From Microbacterium yannicii (GTDB taxonomy: Bacteria > Actinomycetota > Actinomycetes > Actinomycetales > Microbacteriaceae), in assembly GCF_024055635.1 (NCBI RefSeq), contig NZ_JAMXMB010000011.1, positions 1 to 64,000 of the forward strand: a stretch of DNA of 64,000 nucleotides. Reading direction: 5' to 3'. This document shows, piece by piece, positions 18,414 to 27,191 of the stretch. The notes under the pieces are model-generated. The model searched no databases. It saw only the letters and a list, made by a program, of their open reading frames with translations, and was not told where the DNA came from. The position numbers were made by a program, and so were the translations under genes. Every line of letters begins with the position of its first letter. Positions within the stretch are counted from its first letter, which is position 1.

Positions 18414-18577
18414 CCCCCCCGCCTTCCCCGGGCGACCCCACTCGCCCGTCACCTAACGTAGTGGCTCGCCGGCGGTGGCCGCAGACGTTTCGGAGAGGTT
18501 GCCCAGACTGTGTCCAGGCGCGGGTGGGTACACTCGGGATGCGTTCGGAGTGCGCGCTCCAGGGGGGAGGAGTCGGT

Positions 18578-19276
18578 GTGACTGTACGCGAAGTCCTTCG
18601 CGCGATCACGCGGCGATGGTATGTCCTCGCGATCGCTCTGTTGTGCGCTCTCCTGCTCGGCATCCTGTTCACGCGTGGCTCTGGAACGTTCACCACCAAG
18701 ACCTTGGTGAGCTTCACGCTGCCAGCGCGGTCTACCCTTCAGGCAGAGAGCGGAAACAGCGACACCAGTGTGATCGCCTTCGCCAGCGCTGTCGCCGCGG
18801 AGATCAACAACGGTAAACCCACACCGACCTACTCGTCCGCGGATGCACCCTACTATGGGGCGGGCGTGCGAGAAGGCGTCCTCGTCGGGCTCCGAAACGA
18901 AGGGGGACAGTGGATCGCCAGCTTCCCTTCCGCCACCATTGAGATCCAGATCGTGGGCCGCACGTACGAGTGGGTGGAGAACAAGCAGAAGGACCTGCTT
19001 GAAGATGTAGAGAACACTGCGATCGCGCAGCAATCGGCCGCGCTGACGACGCCGGAGCAGAGGATCACCATGACGGTCGAACCCTTGACGACGAAGATCG
19101 ATGAGATCCTCGTCAGTCGGACCAGCCAGATCGCGGCCTGGATCGCGCTTGTGCTCGCCGCGCTGATCGCGGGTACCAGCGCCTGCGTCGGCTGGGATGG
19201 AATCATGGCCGCCCGACGACATGGCCGACAGGCGAAGGTGCGACCGCTGCCCCGACTGGATCGCGTCACGGCATGA
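18578..19276 (+). CDS. Wzz-like chain-length/export membrane protein 1
   Basis: 232 residues; the GTG at 18578 follows a strong GGGGGGAGG ribosome site at 18561-18569. One transmembrane segment lies near 20-37, a long extracytoplasmic loop follows, and a second segment lies near 190-210: the Wzz/YveK topology. A TACACT -10 candidate at 18529-18534 lies upstream. No kinase domain is attached and no tyrosine kinase gene is in the window. The stop overlaps the start of the second Wzz-like gene. Confidence 0.7.
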   Translation: MTVREVLRAITRRWYVLAIALLCALLLGILFTRGSGTFTTKTLVSFTLPARSTLQAESGNSDTSVIAFASAVAAEINNGKPTPTYSSADAPYYGAGVREGVLVGLRNEGGQWIASFPSATIEIQIVGRTYEWVENKQKDLLEDVENTAIAQQSAALTTPEQRITMTVEPLTTKIDEILVSRTSQIAAWIALVLAALIAGTSACVGWDGIMAARRHGRQAKVRPLPRLDRVTA

Positions 19277-20136
19277 CGCTCGCGGATACTCTTCGTGGCC
19301 TCCTTCGCAGGTGGTACATCGTCCTGCCGGGCATCATCCTTGCGCTCGCTGTGGCGCTCGGCACATTCTTCGTCGTGAAGCCCGGATACGAGCGGACCGC
19401 GACGCAGCTGCTCCTGCCTGGCGCGGGCACGATCCCCGAGGGCGCGACCAACCCTTATCTGTTCCTGGGCAGCCTCGCCCAGGCCGCCGACATCGTCGTT
19501 CGGGCGATGGGGTCGGATGAGGTCGCCGGCGAAGTCGTCGAGCGCTACCCAGGTATCGATATCCAGGTCGCTCGCGATCCGCTCGTCTCCGGTCCCGTGA
19601 TCCAGTTCACGGTCACCGCTGACAGCGACGAGGAGGCCGCCGGGGCCATCGACCTGCTCTTGGAGCGATCGGCAACGACCCTGGAGGGGATGCAGGCCGA
19701 CCAGGGTGTTCGACCTGACGACCAGATCACGTCCTCGGTGCTGACGAAAGACACCGAGAGCACCCTGGAGCAGAAGAGCCGGCTGATGCTCACGGCAGTT
19801 GCAGGCGGAGTGCTTATTCTCATCACGCTCGTGGTCGCCAGTCTCGTCGATGGTCTGTCGCGACGGCAGCGGACGAATGGCCGCAGTCGGAGCATGGCCT
19901 CCTCCTCAGACGACGCCTCGGCGGCGACCGCGGAGGATGCGAGCCGTCAGCTGGATGAGTGGGAGGCGCCGGATGCCGCCCCCGCGGCCGAGGAGCCTCT
20001 CCCGGCCGAGCCGGCGGAGCTATCGGACACGCAGGAGATCCTGGCCATCATCATGGACGAGCCGGCGGACGCCGAAGCCGCCCCCGTCAGGAGGCCGGGG
20101 GTCCGCGCGAAGCGCGGCGGTACGGTCGAACGGTAG
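19273..20136 (+). CDS. Wzz-like chain-length/export membrane protein 2
   Basis: 287 residues; the ATG at 19273 overlaps the previous stop (ATGA). Transmembrane segments near 17-35 and 176-196 flank a periplasm-side loop; an N-terminal RWYIVLPG is typical of the Wzz N-domain. The C-terminal 85 residues are acidic, Ala/Glu/Pro-rich and cytoplasmic. Paired Wzz-like proteins may form a hetero-oligomeric length regulator for the polymerase encoded next. Confidence 0.72.
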   Translation: MTLADTLRGLLRRWYIVLPGIILALAVALGTFFVVKPGYERTATQLLLPGAGTIPEGATNPYLFLGSLAQAADIVVRAMGSDEVAGEVVERYPGIDIQVARDPLVSGPVIQFTVTADSDEEAAGAIDLLLERSATTLEGMQADQGVRPDDQITSSVLTKDTESTLEQKSRLMLTAVAGGVLILITLVVASLVDGLSRRQRTNGRSRSMASSSDDASAATAEDASRQLDEWEAPDAAPAAEEPLPAEPAELSDTQEILAIIMDEPADAEAAPVRRPGVRAKRGGTVER

Positions 20137-20144
20137 CCCGCCGG

Positions 20145-21536
20145 ATGACGGAACCCCGTGGTGACCTCAGGCCGGTGGCCGCGGTGCTTCACAGCGCCTC
20201 CGGACGAAGCCGTGGCGTCACCGCTGCGACGATGCTCACGATCTACATCGTGCTGCTCTTCGCGATCCCTTCGGCGGCCACGATCTCGGCCCTCGGCGGC
20301 CTGGGGCGGCCATCGGTGCTGTGGGGCCTGGTTCTGTTGTTCTGGTGGCTGCTCTCGCGCCTGCAGGTGCGTGTCCACGATGCCCGGCCGGTCTCGCAGC
20401 CGATTCGCTACGCCTTCGGTGCACTCATCGTCGTCATCCTGGTGAGCTTCGCGGCCGCAATGTTCCGCGGGCAGCCGGTCGACCAGATCAGTCCCGCGAT
20501 CACCGCGCTGCTTCGCACCGCGTCGTGGAGTGGCGTCCTGCTCGTCGCAATGGACGGCATTCGCACGCACGACGACCTGGCGCGACTTGTGCGGCGCCTA
20601 GCCATCGCCGGCGGCGCCATGGCGGGCCTGGGGATGCTTCAGTTCATCATGGGAGTCTCGTTCATCGACTGGGTCGGTACACTGCCCGGCGTCACCATGG
20701 ACACCGAGGGCACGAGCGTCCGTGGCGCGTTCGTCCGGGCATCCGGCACCGCGATTCATCCTCTCGAGTACGGCACCGTCGTCGTCGCGACCATCCCACT
20801 CGCGCTCACCGTGGCGGTCACACGCGGCTTCCGCGGCGCTGCGTCACGAGTGGGCGCGCTCTGGTGGACGCCGGTCGTGGTCAGCTTCATCGCGGCGATC
20901 GTGGCGGTCTCGCGCTCGGCGATCGTCGGTCTCGCGGTCGCCGTCATCGCGTCGCTCCCCGCGCTTCCCAAAGCAATGCGGTCATGGTTCATCGTCGGAG
21001 GGGGAATCCTCGCCGTTGGTGTCTTCATAGCCGTTCCACGCTTGTGGGGAACGATCGTCGGACTCTTCGCGGGGGCGTCCGACGACCCGAGCACGCAGTC
21101 GCGCACCAACGCACTTGCGCGGGTGCCGGAGTTCATCGGGTCGTCGCCGTTGCTGGGGCAGGGATTCGGAACGTTCCTGCCGCGCTACTACATCTTCGAC
21201 AACGGATGGGTGCTGGTGCTGGTCGAGCTGGGCATCTTCGGACTTCTGGCACTCGCCGGAATCGTCGTGACCGCGCTGTGGAGCGTGCTGAACGGAAGCC
21301 GCCGATCCGACTTCCAGGACACGAAGGCGATCGGAAAGGCCATCGCCGCGAGCATCCTGACCTGCGTCGTCCTGTTCGCGTTCTTCGACGGCTTCTCCTT
21401 CCCCATGTCGGCCGGCTACTTCTTCCTCCTGATGGGGCTCAGCGGGGCGCTTCGCACGATCGCGGCCGCCGATGTCGACGTCAGCGCGGGGACTGCCCGA
21501 GCGGTCGCTTCGATAGTGGGAACCGAGGACGAATGA
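20145..21536 (+). CDS. O-antigen polymerase/ligase-like membrane protein (Wzy_C)
   Basis: 463 residues, ATG 8 bp after the Wzz gene. About 11-12 hydrophobic helices, with a large extracytoplasmic loop containing RASGTAIHPLEYG and the RTNALARVPEFIGSSPLLGQGFGTF block characteristic of the Wzy_C/O-antigen ligase fold. It probably polymerises lipid-linked repeat units outside the membrane, together with the flippase at 7418 and the Wzz-like proteins. Ligase versus polymerase activity cannot be told apart from sequence. Confidence 0.78.
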   Translation: MTEPRGDLRPVAAVLHSASGRSRGVTAATMLTIYIVLLFAIPSAATISALGGLGRPSVLWGLVLLFWWLLSRLQVRVHDARPVSQPIRYAFGALIVVILVSFAAAMFRGQPVDQISPAITALLRTASWSGVLLVAMDGIRTHDDLARLVRRLAIAGGAMAGLGMLQFIMGVSFIDWVGTLPGVTMDTEGTSVRGAFVRASGTAIHPLEYGTVVVATIPLALTVAVTRGFRGAASRVGALWWTPVVVSFIAAIVAVSRSAIVGLAVAVIASLPALPKAMRSWFIVGGGILAVGVFIAVPRLWGTIVGLFAGASDDPSTQSRTNALARVPEFIGSSPLLGQGFGTFLPRYYIFDNGWVLVLVELGIFGLLALAGIVVTALWSVLNGSRRSDFQDTKAIGKAIAASILTCVVLFAFFDGFSFPMSAGYFFLLMGLSGALRTIAAADVDVSAGTARAVASIVGTEDE

Positions 21537-22018
21537 CCGAGCGCTGGACACCGTTGCGCCGTGCCGCGGCTGTGGGTCTCCTCGTGTACGGGGCAGGCGC
21601 GGCGGTGATCCTGCTCTCACCCGTGAGCTATGCGGGAATCGTCGAGGCGATCGGCCGGGGGCTCACAGACGCCACGGGCGTCGGCTTCGGCTCTGGGTGG
21701 GTCGAGTTCGTCGCGAACATCGCGCTCTTCGTGCCCTTGGGGCTTCTGCTCACGATCTTCTTCCGTCACCCCTGGGTCGGCGCTGCGATCGCCGTGGTGG
21801 GATCTGCGCTGGTGGAGCTCGTCCAGATCGTCATCCCGTCTCGGCAGCCCAGCCTCCGCGACATCCTCGCCAATGTGATCGGTGCGGTGATCGGAGCCGC
21901 TGCGGCTTCATTGATCCTGCGCCGCAGTGAGCGCCGCCGGCGCGTCGCCGCCGACGATACCGCGGCCGACCCCCTGACGGGACCCATCCCCCCGTCACCC
22001 TCGCACGGCGGACGGTGA
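21533..22018 (+). CDS. VanZ-family membrane protein
   Basis: 161 residues; the ATG at 21533 overlaps the polymerase stop (ATGA). Four hydrophobic segments and the conserved NIALFVPLG and PSRQPSLRDILANVIGA motifs define VanZ-like proteins. The biochemical role of the family is unclear; in VanZ it gives low-level teicoplanin resistance. The operon position suggests a role in the cell-surface glycan. Its last 24 bp overlap the 3' end of the convergent TolB-like gene. Confidence 0.82.
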   Translation: MTERWTPLRRAAAVGLLVYGAGAAVILLSPVSYAGIVEAIGRGLTDATGVGFGSGWVEFVANIALFVPLGLLLTIFFRHPWVGAAIAVVGSALVELVQIVIPSRQPSLRDILANVIGAVIGAAAASLILRRSERRRRVAADDTAADPLTGPIPPSPSHGGR

Positions 22019-23023
22019 CCAGGCATGCGGGATGAACAGCTCGGGCTCGCCCGAGCCGTCGGCCGCGAGGCTCCAGACGTCTGAGTCTCCGACCGTGGCG
22101 TTGGTCAGCCCGTAAAGCAGGGTCGCATCGTCCAGCCAGGCGATCTGGTCGTCGACGCTGCGGGTCTCGGCATCGAGAACCCGGAAATCGCCGCTGGCGA
22201 CATCCATGACGGCGGGCGTCCAGTGCACGGTCGCGCCGGAGCCTCGTGTGACCCGCTTGAATGCGATCCGCGTGCCGTCGGGGGACAGGGAGGGGCACTC
22301 GACCGACTCCGCGACGGTGCGCATCGTCTTCGACGGGATGTCGCCCTTCACGAGGTATGTCGCGCCCGCAGTCGTCATGCCGACGGTGGCGTAGAACGTC
22401 GTGTCGTCGATGAAGGTGATGCCCCAGTAGTTCCGGTCGACCGGAGCGCTGACCTCTCCGTCGACGTAGAGCGTCCATTCCTCGAGATTGCCGCTGACGT
22501 CCGACCCGTCCGCAGCACGATGGATCGTGGTGCCGGTGGAGAACCCGATGGTGGCATAAGTGTGGCCGGTTACGAACGAGGTGGTCGCGACCAGGGTGCC
22601 GTCAGGGGAATACCGCGTACGGCTCGGGATGCCGGGAAGCGGCCACTGCTGCAGCTGCGATTCGTTGTTGTCGTAGAGCGTGGCGGTGTAGGTCGGAGTG
22701 ATCCCACGCTCCGAGCGGAGGCAGGAGAACTCGTCTTCGATGGCGGCGACACGGTCGCACGCCGTGGAGGTGACCGCGCGCGCGCCCGCGGGATCTCCCA
22801 GCGGCACGCTCGACACCAAGCCGTATCCCTGACCCGTCGCGGTGTTGCGGAAGACGATGCGGTCGCCCTCGGCCCAGCCGGAGGGTGAGATGGTGTCGAC
22901 GTCGCTCGGCGCGGCCAGGCGCGCCTGGTACTGCGCCCAGGCGAAGACGCCCATCGCGATCGTCGCGCCCACGGCGATGACCGAGATGGCGATGATGATC
23001 GTCCACCGCAGGCGTGCCGTCAC
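21995..23023 (-). CDS. Membrane-anchored TolB-like beta-propeller protein
   Basis: 342 residues; the GTG at 23023 overlaps the MFS gene stop (GTGA). An N-terminal transmembrane anchor (about 7-29) precedes an extracytoplasmic domain with WD/TolB-like blades: RYSPDGTLVATTS, CPSLSPDGTRIAFKR and IAWLDDATLLYGL. Such propellers usually bind proteins or glycans. The coupling with an MFS transporter and an unknown membrane-anchored protein suggests a three-gene unit. Confidence 0.72.
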   Translation of the reverse strand: MTARLRWTIIIAISVIAVGATIAMGVFAWAQYQARLAAPSDVDTISPSGWAEGDRIVFRNTATGQGYGLVSSVPLGDPAGARAVTSTACDRVAAIEDEFSCLRSERGITPTYTATLYDNNESQLQQWPLPGIPSRTRYSPDGTLVATTSFVTGHTYATIGFSTGTTIHRAADGSDVSGNLEEWTLYVDGEVSAPVDRNYWGITFIDDTTFYATVGMTTAGATYLVKGDIPSKTMRTVAESVECPSLSPDGTRIAFKRVTRGSGATVHWTPAVMDVASGDFRVLDAETRSVDDQIAWLDDATLLYGLTNATVGDSDVWSLAADGSGEPELFIPHAWSPSAVRG

Positions 23024-24387
23024 GAGCTCGCTCCCTGCCCGCGGGCGGACAGATACGGCCGCAGCAGCAGTGCGACGAGGGGGATGGCCACCGCGAGGAG
23101 CCCGGAGACGATCCACATGGCGTTCTCACTGCCGACGCCGTACCAGAGCAGGCCGAACCCAGCAGCGGACAGGAACCTGGTCACGGCCACCACCGTCTGT
23201 GCGGCGGCGATCCCCGTGCCATGCGTGTCGGGAGTCGTCAGCTGCGCAGCGAGGGCGGCGAGCACGCCGTCGGTCGATGCATAGAACGCGCCGAGGAACA
23301 CGAGACACAGCAGGGTGGCGGCGATGTCTGCGATCGGCAGAGCCGCGATCACGTACGCGGCCAGGAGCGCGAAGTGGCCGAACACGAACACCCGCGCGCG
23401 CCCGACGCGATCGGCCAGTTTGCCGAGCGGGATCGCGAACGCCAGGAACGCGACGTTGGTGCCGACGTACATGAGCGGGAACCACAGCGCGGCGAAGTCG
23501 CTGCGTGACTGCAGGACGAGGTAGATGAATCCATCCCCGATGGTGAGAAGGCCGAGGATGCCCGCCGCTGCCAGCACTCTGCGCATGGGGCCGGCAGTGA
23601 CGATCTTCCAGTCGAATCTGGGTCGTGGAGCCGGCGCTGGCGCGGGAGCGCTCTGCGAATCGACTTCGGTCGACGCTGTGGACGTCTCAGCCTGACGGTC
23701 GCGACGCGGGCGGACGTTCGGGACGAAAAGCCCGAGGATCGCGACGCCGACCACGGCGAACCCCAGCGACGCGACGAAGATCGTGCTGTAGCCATCAGGG
23801 ATCAGCAGGAGTATCACGAACGCGAGGAGCGGTCCGATCGCGGCGCCGACGTTGTCCAGCGTGCGATGCACGCCGAACGAGGTGCCCAGGTTATCGGGAC
23901 GGGAAGCAGCCGTGATGACCGCGTCGCGCGGCGCGGTGCGGATCCCCTTGCCGATGCGATCGGCCGAGATGACCGCGGTGATCGCGGCGAAACCTGACGC
24001 GAACAGCAGTCCCAAGCGAGCGACTGCGGCGAGGGCGTAGCCGACGAATGCCACCCACTTGGGCTGGTCCAGTCGATCGGATGTGTAGCCCGCTGCAATC
24101 CGTGTGATCGCGCTGACTCCCTGGTATATGCCGTCGATGAAACCGAAAGCGACCGTCGACAGGCCCAACACGCCTGTGATGTACAGCGGCAGGATGGCGG
24201 TCACGGACTCGGATGAGATGTCGGTCAGCATCGAGACAATGCCGAAGGTGACGACCGTGGAAGAGACCGTACGCACGCCGCGAGCTGGCCGGGAGGAGGT
24301 CGGCTGCCCGGGCGCCTCCGTGGCCTCGTCAAGGAGCGGGCCGGCTTCGTCCTCAGGCTTCGGCTTGTTCGAGAAGGATATGTACAC
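23020..24387 (-). CDS. Major facilitator superfamily transporter
   Basis: 455 residues, GTG start 6 bp after the upstream gene. A 40-residue cytoplasmic N-tail is followed by about 12 transmembrane segments; the loop 2-3 motif appears as GYTSDRLDQPK and its C-half equivalent as GKLADRVGRARV. A Pro/Ala-rich loop separates the two halves. The substrate is unknown; the location in a glycan locus allows export of a precursor or small molecule. Confidence 0.8.
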   Translation of the reverse strand: MYISFSNKPKPEDEAGPLLDEATEAPGQPTSSRPARGVRTVSSTVVTFGIVSMLTDISSESVTAILPLYITGVLGLSTVAFGFIDGIYQGVSAITRIAAGYTSDRLDQPKWVAFVGYALAAVARLGLLFASGFAAITAVISADRIGKGIRTAPRDAVITAASRPDNLGTSFGVHRTLDNVGAAIGPLLAFVILLLIPDGYSTIFVASLGFAVVGVAILGLFVPNVRPRRDRQAETSTASTEVDSQSAPAPAPAPRPRFDWKIVTAGPMRRVLAAAGILGLLTIGDGFIYLVLQSRSDFAALWFPLMYVGTNVAFLAFAIPLGKLADRVGRARVFVFGHFALLAAYVIAALPIADIAATLLCLVFLGAFYASTDGVLAALAAQLTTPDTHGTGIAAAQTVVAVTRFLSAAGFGLLWYGVGSENAMWIVSGLLAVAIPLVALLLRPYLSARGQGASS

Positions 24388-24393
24388 AAGCGC

Positions 24394-25050
24394 TCATTTC
24401 GTCCGGAAGACGCCGTAGATCGAGTATTGGATGCCGGTACCCGATGTGGACACCGCGAGGGTGAGCGACTCGTACGGGCCGACGTATCCGAGGTTCCCGT
24501 CCGACATCGTGGCTTCACTGAGGCCGAGCGATGTCCACAGTTCGGTGTAGTGGGAGCGGATGCTCTCCGGCGTCGCGTCGGTGCGTGCGACCAGCGTGAC
24601 CTGCATCGTGTCGCCCGCGGCGGCGATCGAGCTGGACAGGACTTCGGATCCTTCGATCTCGCCCATGACCTCAGAGGGGAAGCCCTCGACGAGGGCGCCT
24701 TCGCTCGTGCCCGACTCCGGCAGCGGACCGGACACCAACGGCGTCGTGGACTCCAGCGATGGCAGTCTGCCCGTCGTGGTTGCGGTCGGTGGCAGGACCT
24801 CAGATCCCGATGTCGGCGTTGCACCGGGGACAGGGCCCGCGGTGGACGCAGGGGATGAAGATGCCGACGCATCCGGGCTGCCGCTGCTGCGCGCGCTGGT
24901 TCCGGCCGATGCGAACAGCCAGATTGCGACCATGATCCCCACCGCGACCAGCGCTCCCGCGGCTGTGAGCACGACCTTCATAGCCGGAGTCAATGGTGTG
25001 CGCGCCGGTGCGCCCGTGCGCGCCGTCGTCGGTTCGACTGGCTCTTCCAT
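24394..25050 (-). CDS. Unknown single-pass membrane protein
   Basis: 218 residues, not recognised. A short cytoplasmic N-region and one transmembrane helix (about 25-48) are followed by a Ser/Pro/Thr-rich linker to about residue 110 and a globular extracytoplasmic domain of about 100 residues. It is the first gene of the 25050-21995 unit with the MFS transporter and the propeller protein. Its upstream region contains a perfect 15-bp inverted repeat. Confidence 0.65.
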   Translation of the reverse strand: MEEPVEPTTARTGAPARTPLTPAMKVVLTAAGALVAVGIMVAIWLFASAGTSARSSGSPDASASSSPASTAGPVPGATPTSGSEVLPPTATTTGRLPSLESTTPLVSGPLPESGTSEGALVEGFPSEVMGEIEGSEVLSSSIAAAGDTMQVTLVARTDATPESIRSHYTELWTSLGLSEATMSDGNLGYVGPYESLTLAVSTSGTGIQYSIYGVFRTK

Positions 25051-25138
25051 GCGCGGCCCCCAAGCCGTGATCTCGACCCACCCCCCAAGGCGAGTCCTGC
25101 TTCCACGTTACCGCGCGAACTCGCGCAGACGGTCCTAG

Positions 25139-25240
25139 GGATCCGCGGCCATGGCCCTGCTTGGGGGAAGGGCTGCCGTCGCCTGCCTGGACCGCCAGTG
25201 TGCACCTGACGGGATGCGACGGGCACATGGCCGCGGATCC
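25139..25240. repeat. Perfect 15-bp inverted repeat flanking 72 bp
   Basis: GGATCCGCGGCCATG at 25139-25153 is exactly inverted at 25226-25240. It lies in the 243-bp gap between the sugar transferase end and the start at 25050, upstream of the latter. It could be a pair of operator arms or the base of a structured RNA. Confidence 0.7.
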
Positions 25241-25249
25241 GGTTCAGTC

Positions 25250-25277
25250 CGGCCGACGACGTCGTTGTCGTCGGCCG
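25250..25277 (-). terminator. Strong hairpin after the sugar transferase gene
   Basis: CGGCCGACGAC (25250-25260) and GTCGTCGGCCG (25267-25277) pair perfectly over 11 bp with a 6-nt loop, 16 bp past the sugar transferase stop. No T-tract follows, as is common for actinobacterial terminators. Confidence 0.6.
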
Positions 25278-25293
25278 AATGCCCTGCGCGCCA

Positions 25294-26835
25294 TCAGTAG
25301 GCGCCCTCGGGCGCGATCATCACCTTGGCGGTGCGCCACATGATCATGAGGTCGCTGGTCACCGACCAGTTCTCGACGTAGCGGAGGTCGAGACGCACGC
25401 TCTCCTCCCATGACAGGTCGCTGCGGCCGCTGACCTGCCACAGGCCGGTGATGCCGGGCTTGATGAAGAGGCGGCGGTAGACCTTGCCGTCGTACTCGCG
25501 CACTTCCTTCGGCAGCGGCGGGCGCGGGCCGACGACGCTCATGTCGCCGATCAGCACGTTCCAGAACTGCGGCAGCTCGTCGATCGAGTACTTCCGCAGG
25601 ATCGCCCCGATCCGGGTGATCCTCGGGTCGTTCTTCATCTTGAAGAGCACGCCGTTGCCCTCGCTCTGCGCTTCGAGGGCGGCGAGCTGGGCCTCGGCAT
25701 CCGTCCGCATCGTGCGGAACTTCAGGATGCCGAACTCCTGGCCGTCGCGACCGATGCGGGTCTGCCGGAAGAACACGGGGCCGCCGTCGTCGAGCTTGAT
25801 GATCAGGGCGATCAGCGGCATGACGATCAGCGAGAGCGGAATCATCACGAGGAACGAGAAGGCGACGTCGACGGCCCGCTTGAGCGCGTGCTTGCCGCCC
25901 TCGAACTCGGGGATCTTCACGTGGATGAGCGGCAGCCCGTCGACCGGACGCAGCGAGATCCGCGGGCCGGCCACGTCGACGACACGGCTCGAGATGATGA
26001 GCTCGGATGCCGTGCCTTCCAGCTCCCAGCTCAAGCGCTTGATGAAGTCGGGGTCGTCCTGGGGCTGGGTGGCGACGATGATCGTGTCGGCCTCCAGCAT
26101 GCGGGCGTGCAGGGCGACCGATCCCATCGGCCCGACCACGTCATGCGTGCGGCCGTCCACGACGATCGGCTCGAGACTCTGATCGGATGGCGCCGTACCG
26201 ATGGTGACGTATCCGGAACCGCGCTCGTCGAGGGTGCGCAGCACGTACTCGATGTCGTCGCGGCTGCCCGCGACGATCGCGCGCGAGGAGTAATGGCCGA
26301 AACGCCGCTGGCGCAGCAGCCACTTGCGCCACATCCACCGTCCGACCAGGAGGGCGAACAGTCCCGCGGGCAGCGCTGCGACGAGCTGCAGTCGGACGCC
26401 CTCCCACTGGAACAGGACGAAGATCATCGCGATGACGCCGAAGGCGAAACCGGTCGCGTGGATCACACGCTTGTACTCCGTGGCGCCTGATCCACTGACG
26501 GATGCGGCGCGGCTCTGCACCAGCGACAGCACGAGCAGCCAGACGGCAGCGGTCAGGACGGCGACGCGGGCGACCGTGAAGACGCCCGTCGACGATACCG
26601 ACGTGTCGATCAGTGCGGTGAGCGCGGTCGCGCTCACGACGACCACGGTGTCGGTCGCCCGCTGTCGACGCGCGTAGCGTCGCTCCCACAGGCGCCGGCG
26701 CTCGATCGCCGGTTCCGTCCGCGGTACGAGCGTCGTGATCGGCTTCGTCGCGATTGCGCGCGGTGTCAGTATCGGCTGGAACGCGGGTGCGTCCAGCCCG
26801 GTCGCGGTGCGTGCGCCGGCGTCGATGGCCGTCAT
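25294..26835 (-). CDS. Polyprenyl-phosphate glycosyl-1-phosphate transferase (initiating enzyme, WbaP/CpsE-like)
   Basis: 513 residues from the ATG at 26835. An N-terminal half with four membrane segments and a CoA-binding-like cytoplasmic domain is followed by a final membrane segment (about 325-350) and the C-terminal bacterial sugar transferase domain, with FFRQTRIGRDG, KFRTMR, SIDELPQFWNVLIGDMS, VGPRPP and KPGITGLWQVSGRS. It moves a hexose-1-phosphate from a UDP-sugar to undecaprenyl phosphate and so begins the repeat unit. It is alone in its transcription unit, with an unusual upstream region. Confidence 0.9.
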   Translation of the reverse strand: MTAIDAGARTATGLDAPAFQPILTPRAIATKPITTLVPRTEPAIERRRLWERRYARRQRATDTVVVVSATALTALIDTSVSSTGVFTVARVAVLTAAVWLLVLSLVQSRAASVSGSGATEYKRVIHATGFAFGVIAMIFVLFQWEGVRLQLVAALPAGLFALLVGRWMWRKWLLRQRRFGHYSSRAIVAGSRDDIEYVLRTLDERGSGYVTIGTAPSDQSLEPIVVDGRTHDVVGPMGSVALHARMLEADTIIVATQPQDDPDFIKRLSWELEGTASELIISSRVVDVAGPRISLRPVDGLPLIHVKIPEFEGGKHALKRAVDVAFSFLVMIPLSLIVMPLIALIIKLDDGGPVFFRQTRIGRDGQEFGILKFRTMRTDAEAQLAALEAQSEGNGVLFKMKNDPRITRIGAILRKYSIDELPQFWNVLIGDMSVVGPRPPLPKEVREYDGKVYRRLFIKPGITGLWQVSGRSDLSWEESVRLDLRYVENWSVTSDLMIMWRTAKVMIAPEGAY

Positions 26836-27191
26836 CGTGCTACCCCCACGCACGACAAGCGCACGGCATGTGAAAATGCCATTGCGAAATATCCCCAGTG
26901 TTCTCGCGGTGGCCGGGTAACCAACCGCTTTTCCCCAGTGCGCCCACCGAGTCCCCACTCGGTGCGGGCGTCGGATCCCAAATCCGTCGCCCCTACAGGC
27001 CCGAAGGGCCTCACGCGATTGTCACTTTACAACCGGTGCTCGGACTACGGAAGCGCCGTTACCTCAGGCTTCCCTCTGTTTCCGTCCACCCGCTCGATTA
27101 CAGACGAGACGGCATTGTGTCGTCTGATACAGCGCCGTGGATAGCGGCTCCGGTCCAACGGGAACCGAGGTCATCGGCCCCGCCTGTCCGT
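26836..27191 (-). promoter_or_regulatory. 356-bp intergenic region with repeated CACTGGGGA motifs and a palindrome
   Basis: On the minus strand CACTGGGGA occurs at 26940-26932 and 26900-26892, exactly 40 bp apart; a related GAGTGGGGA lies in the palindrome CACCGAGT-cccc-ACTCGGTG (26945-26964). These sit 57-130 bp before the sugar transferase start and look like regulator sites. A second imperfect hairpin (27101-27126, 10-bp arms, one mismatch) lies 66 bp past the deacetylase stop and may terminate it. No gene is seen here. Confidence 0.5.
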
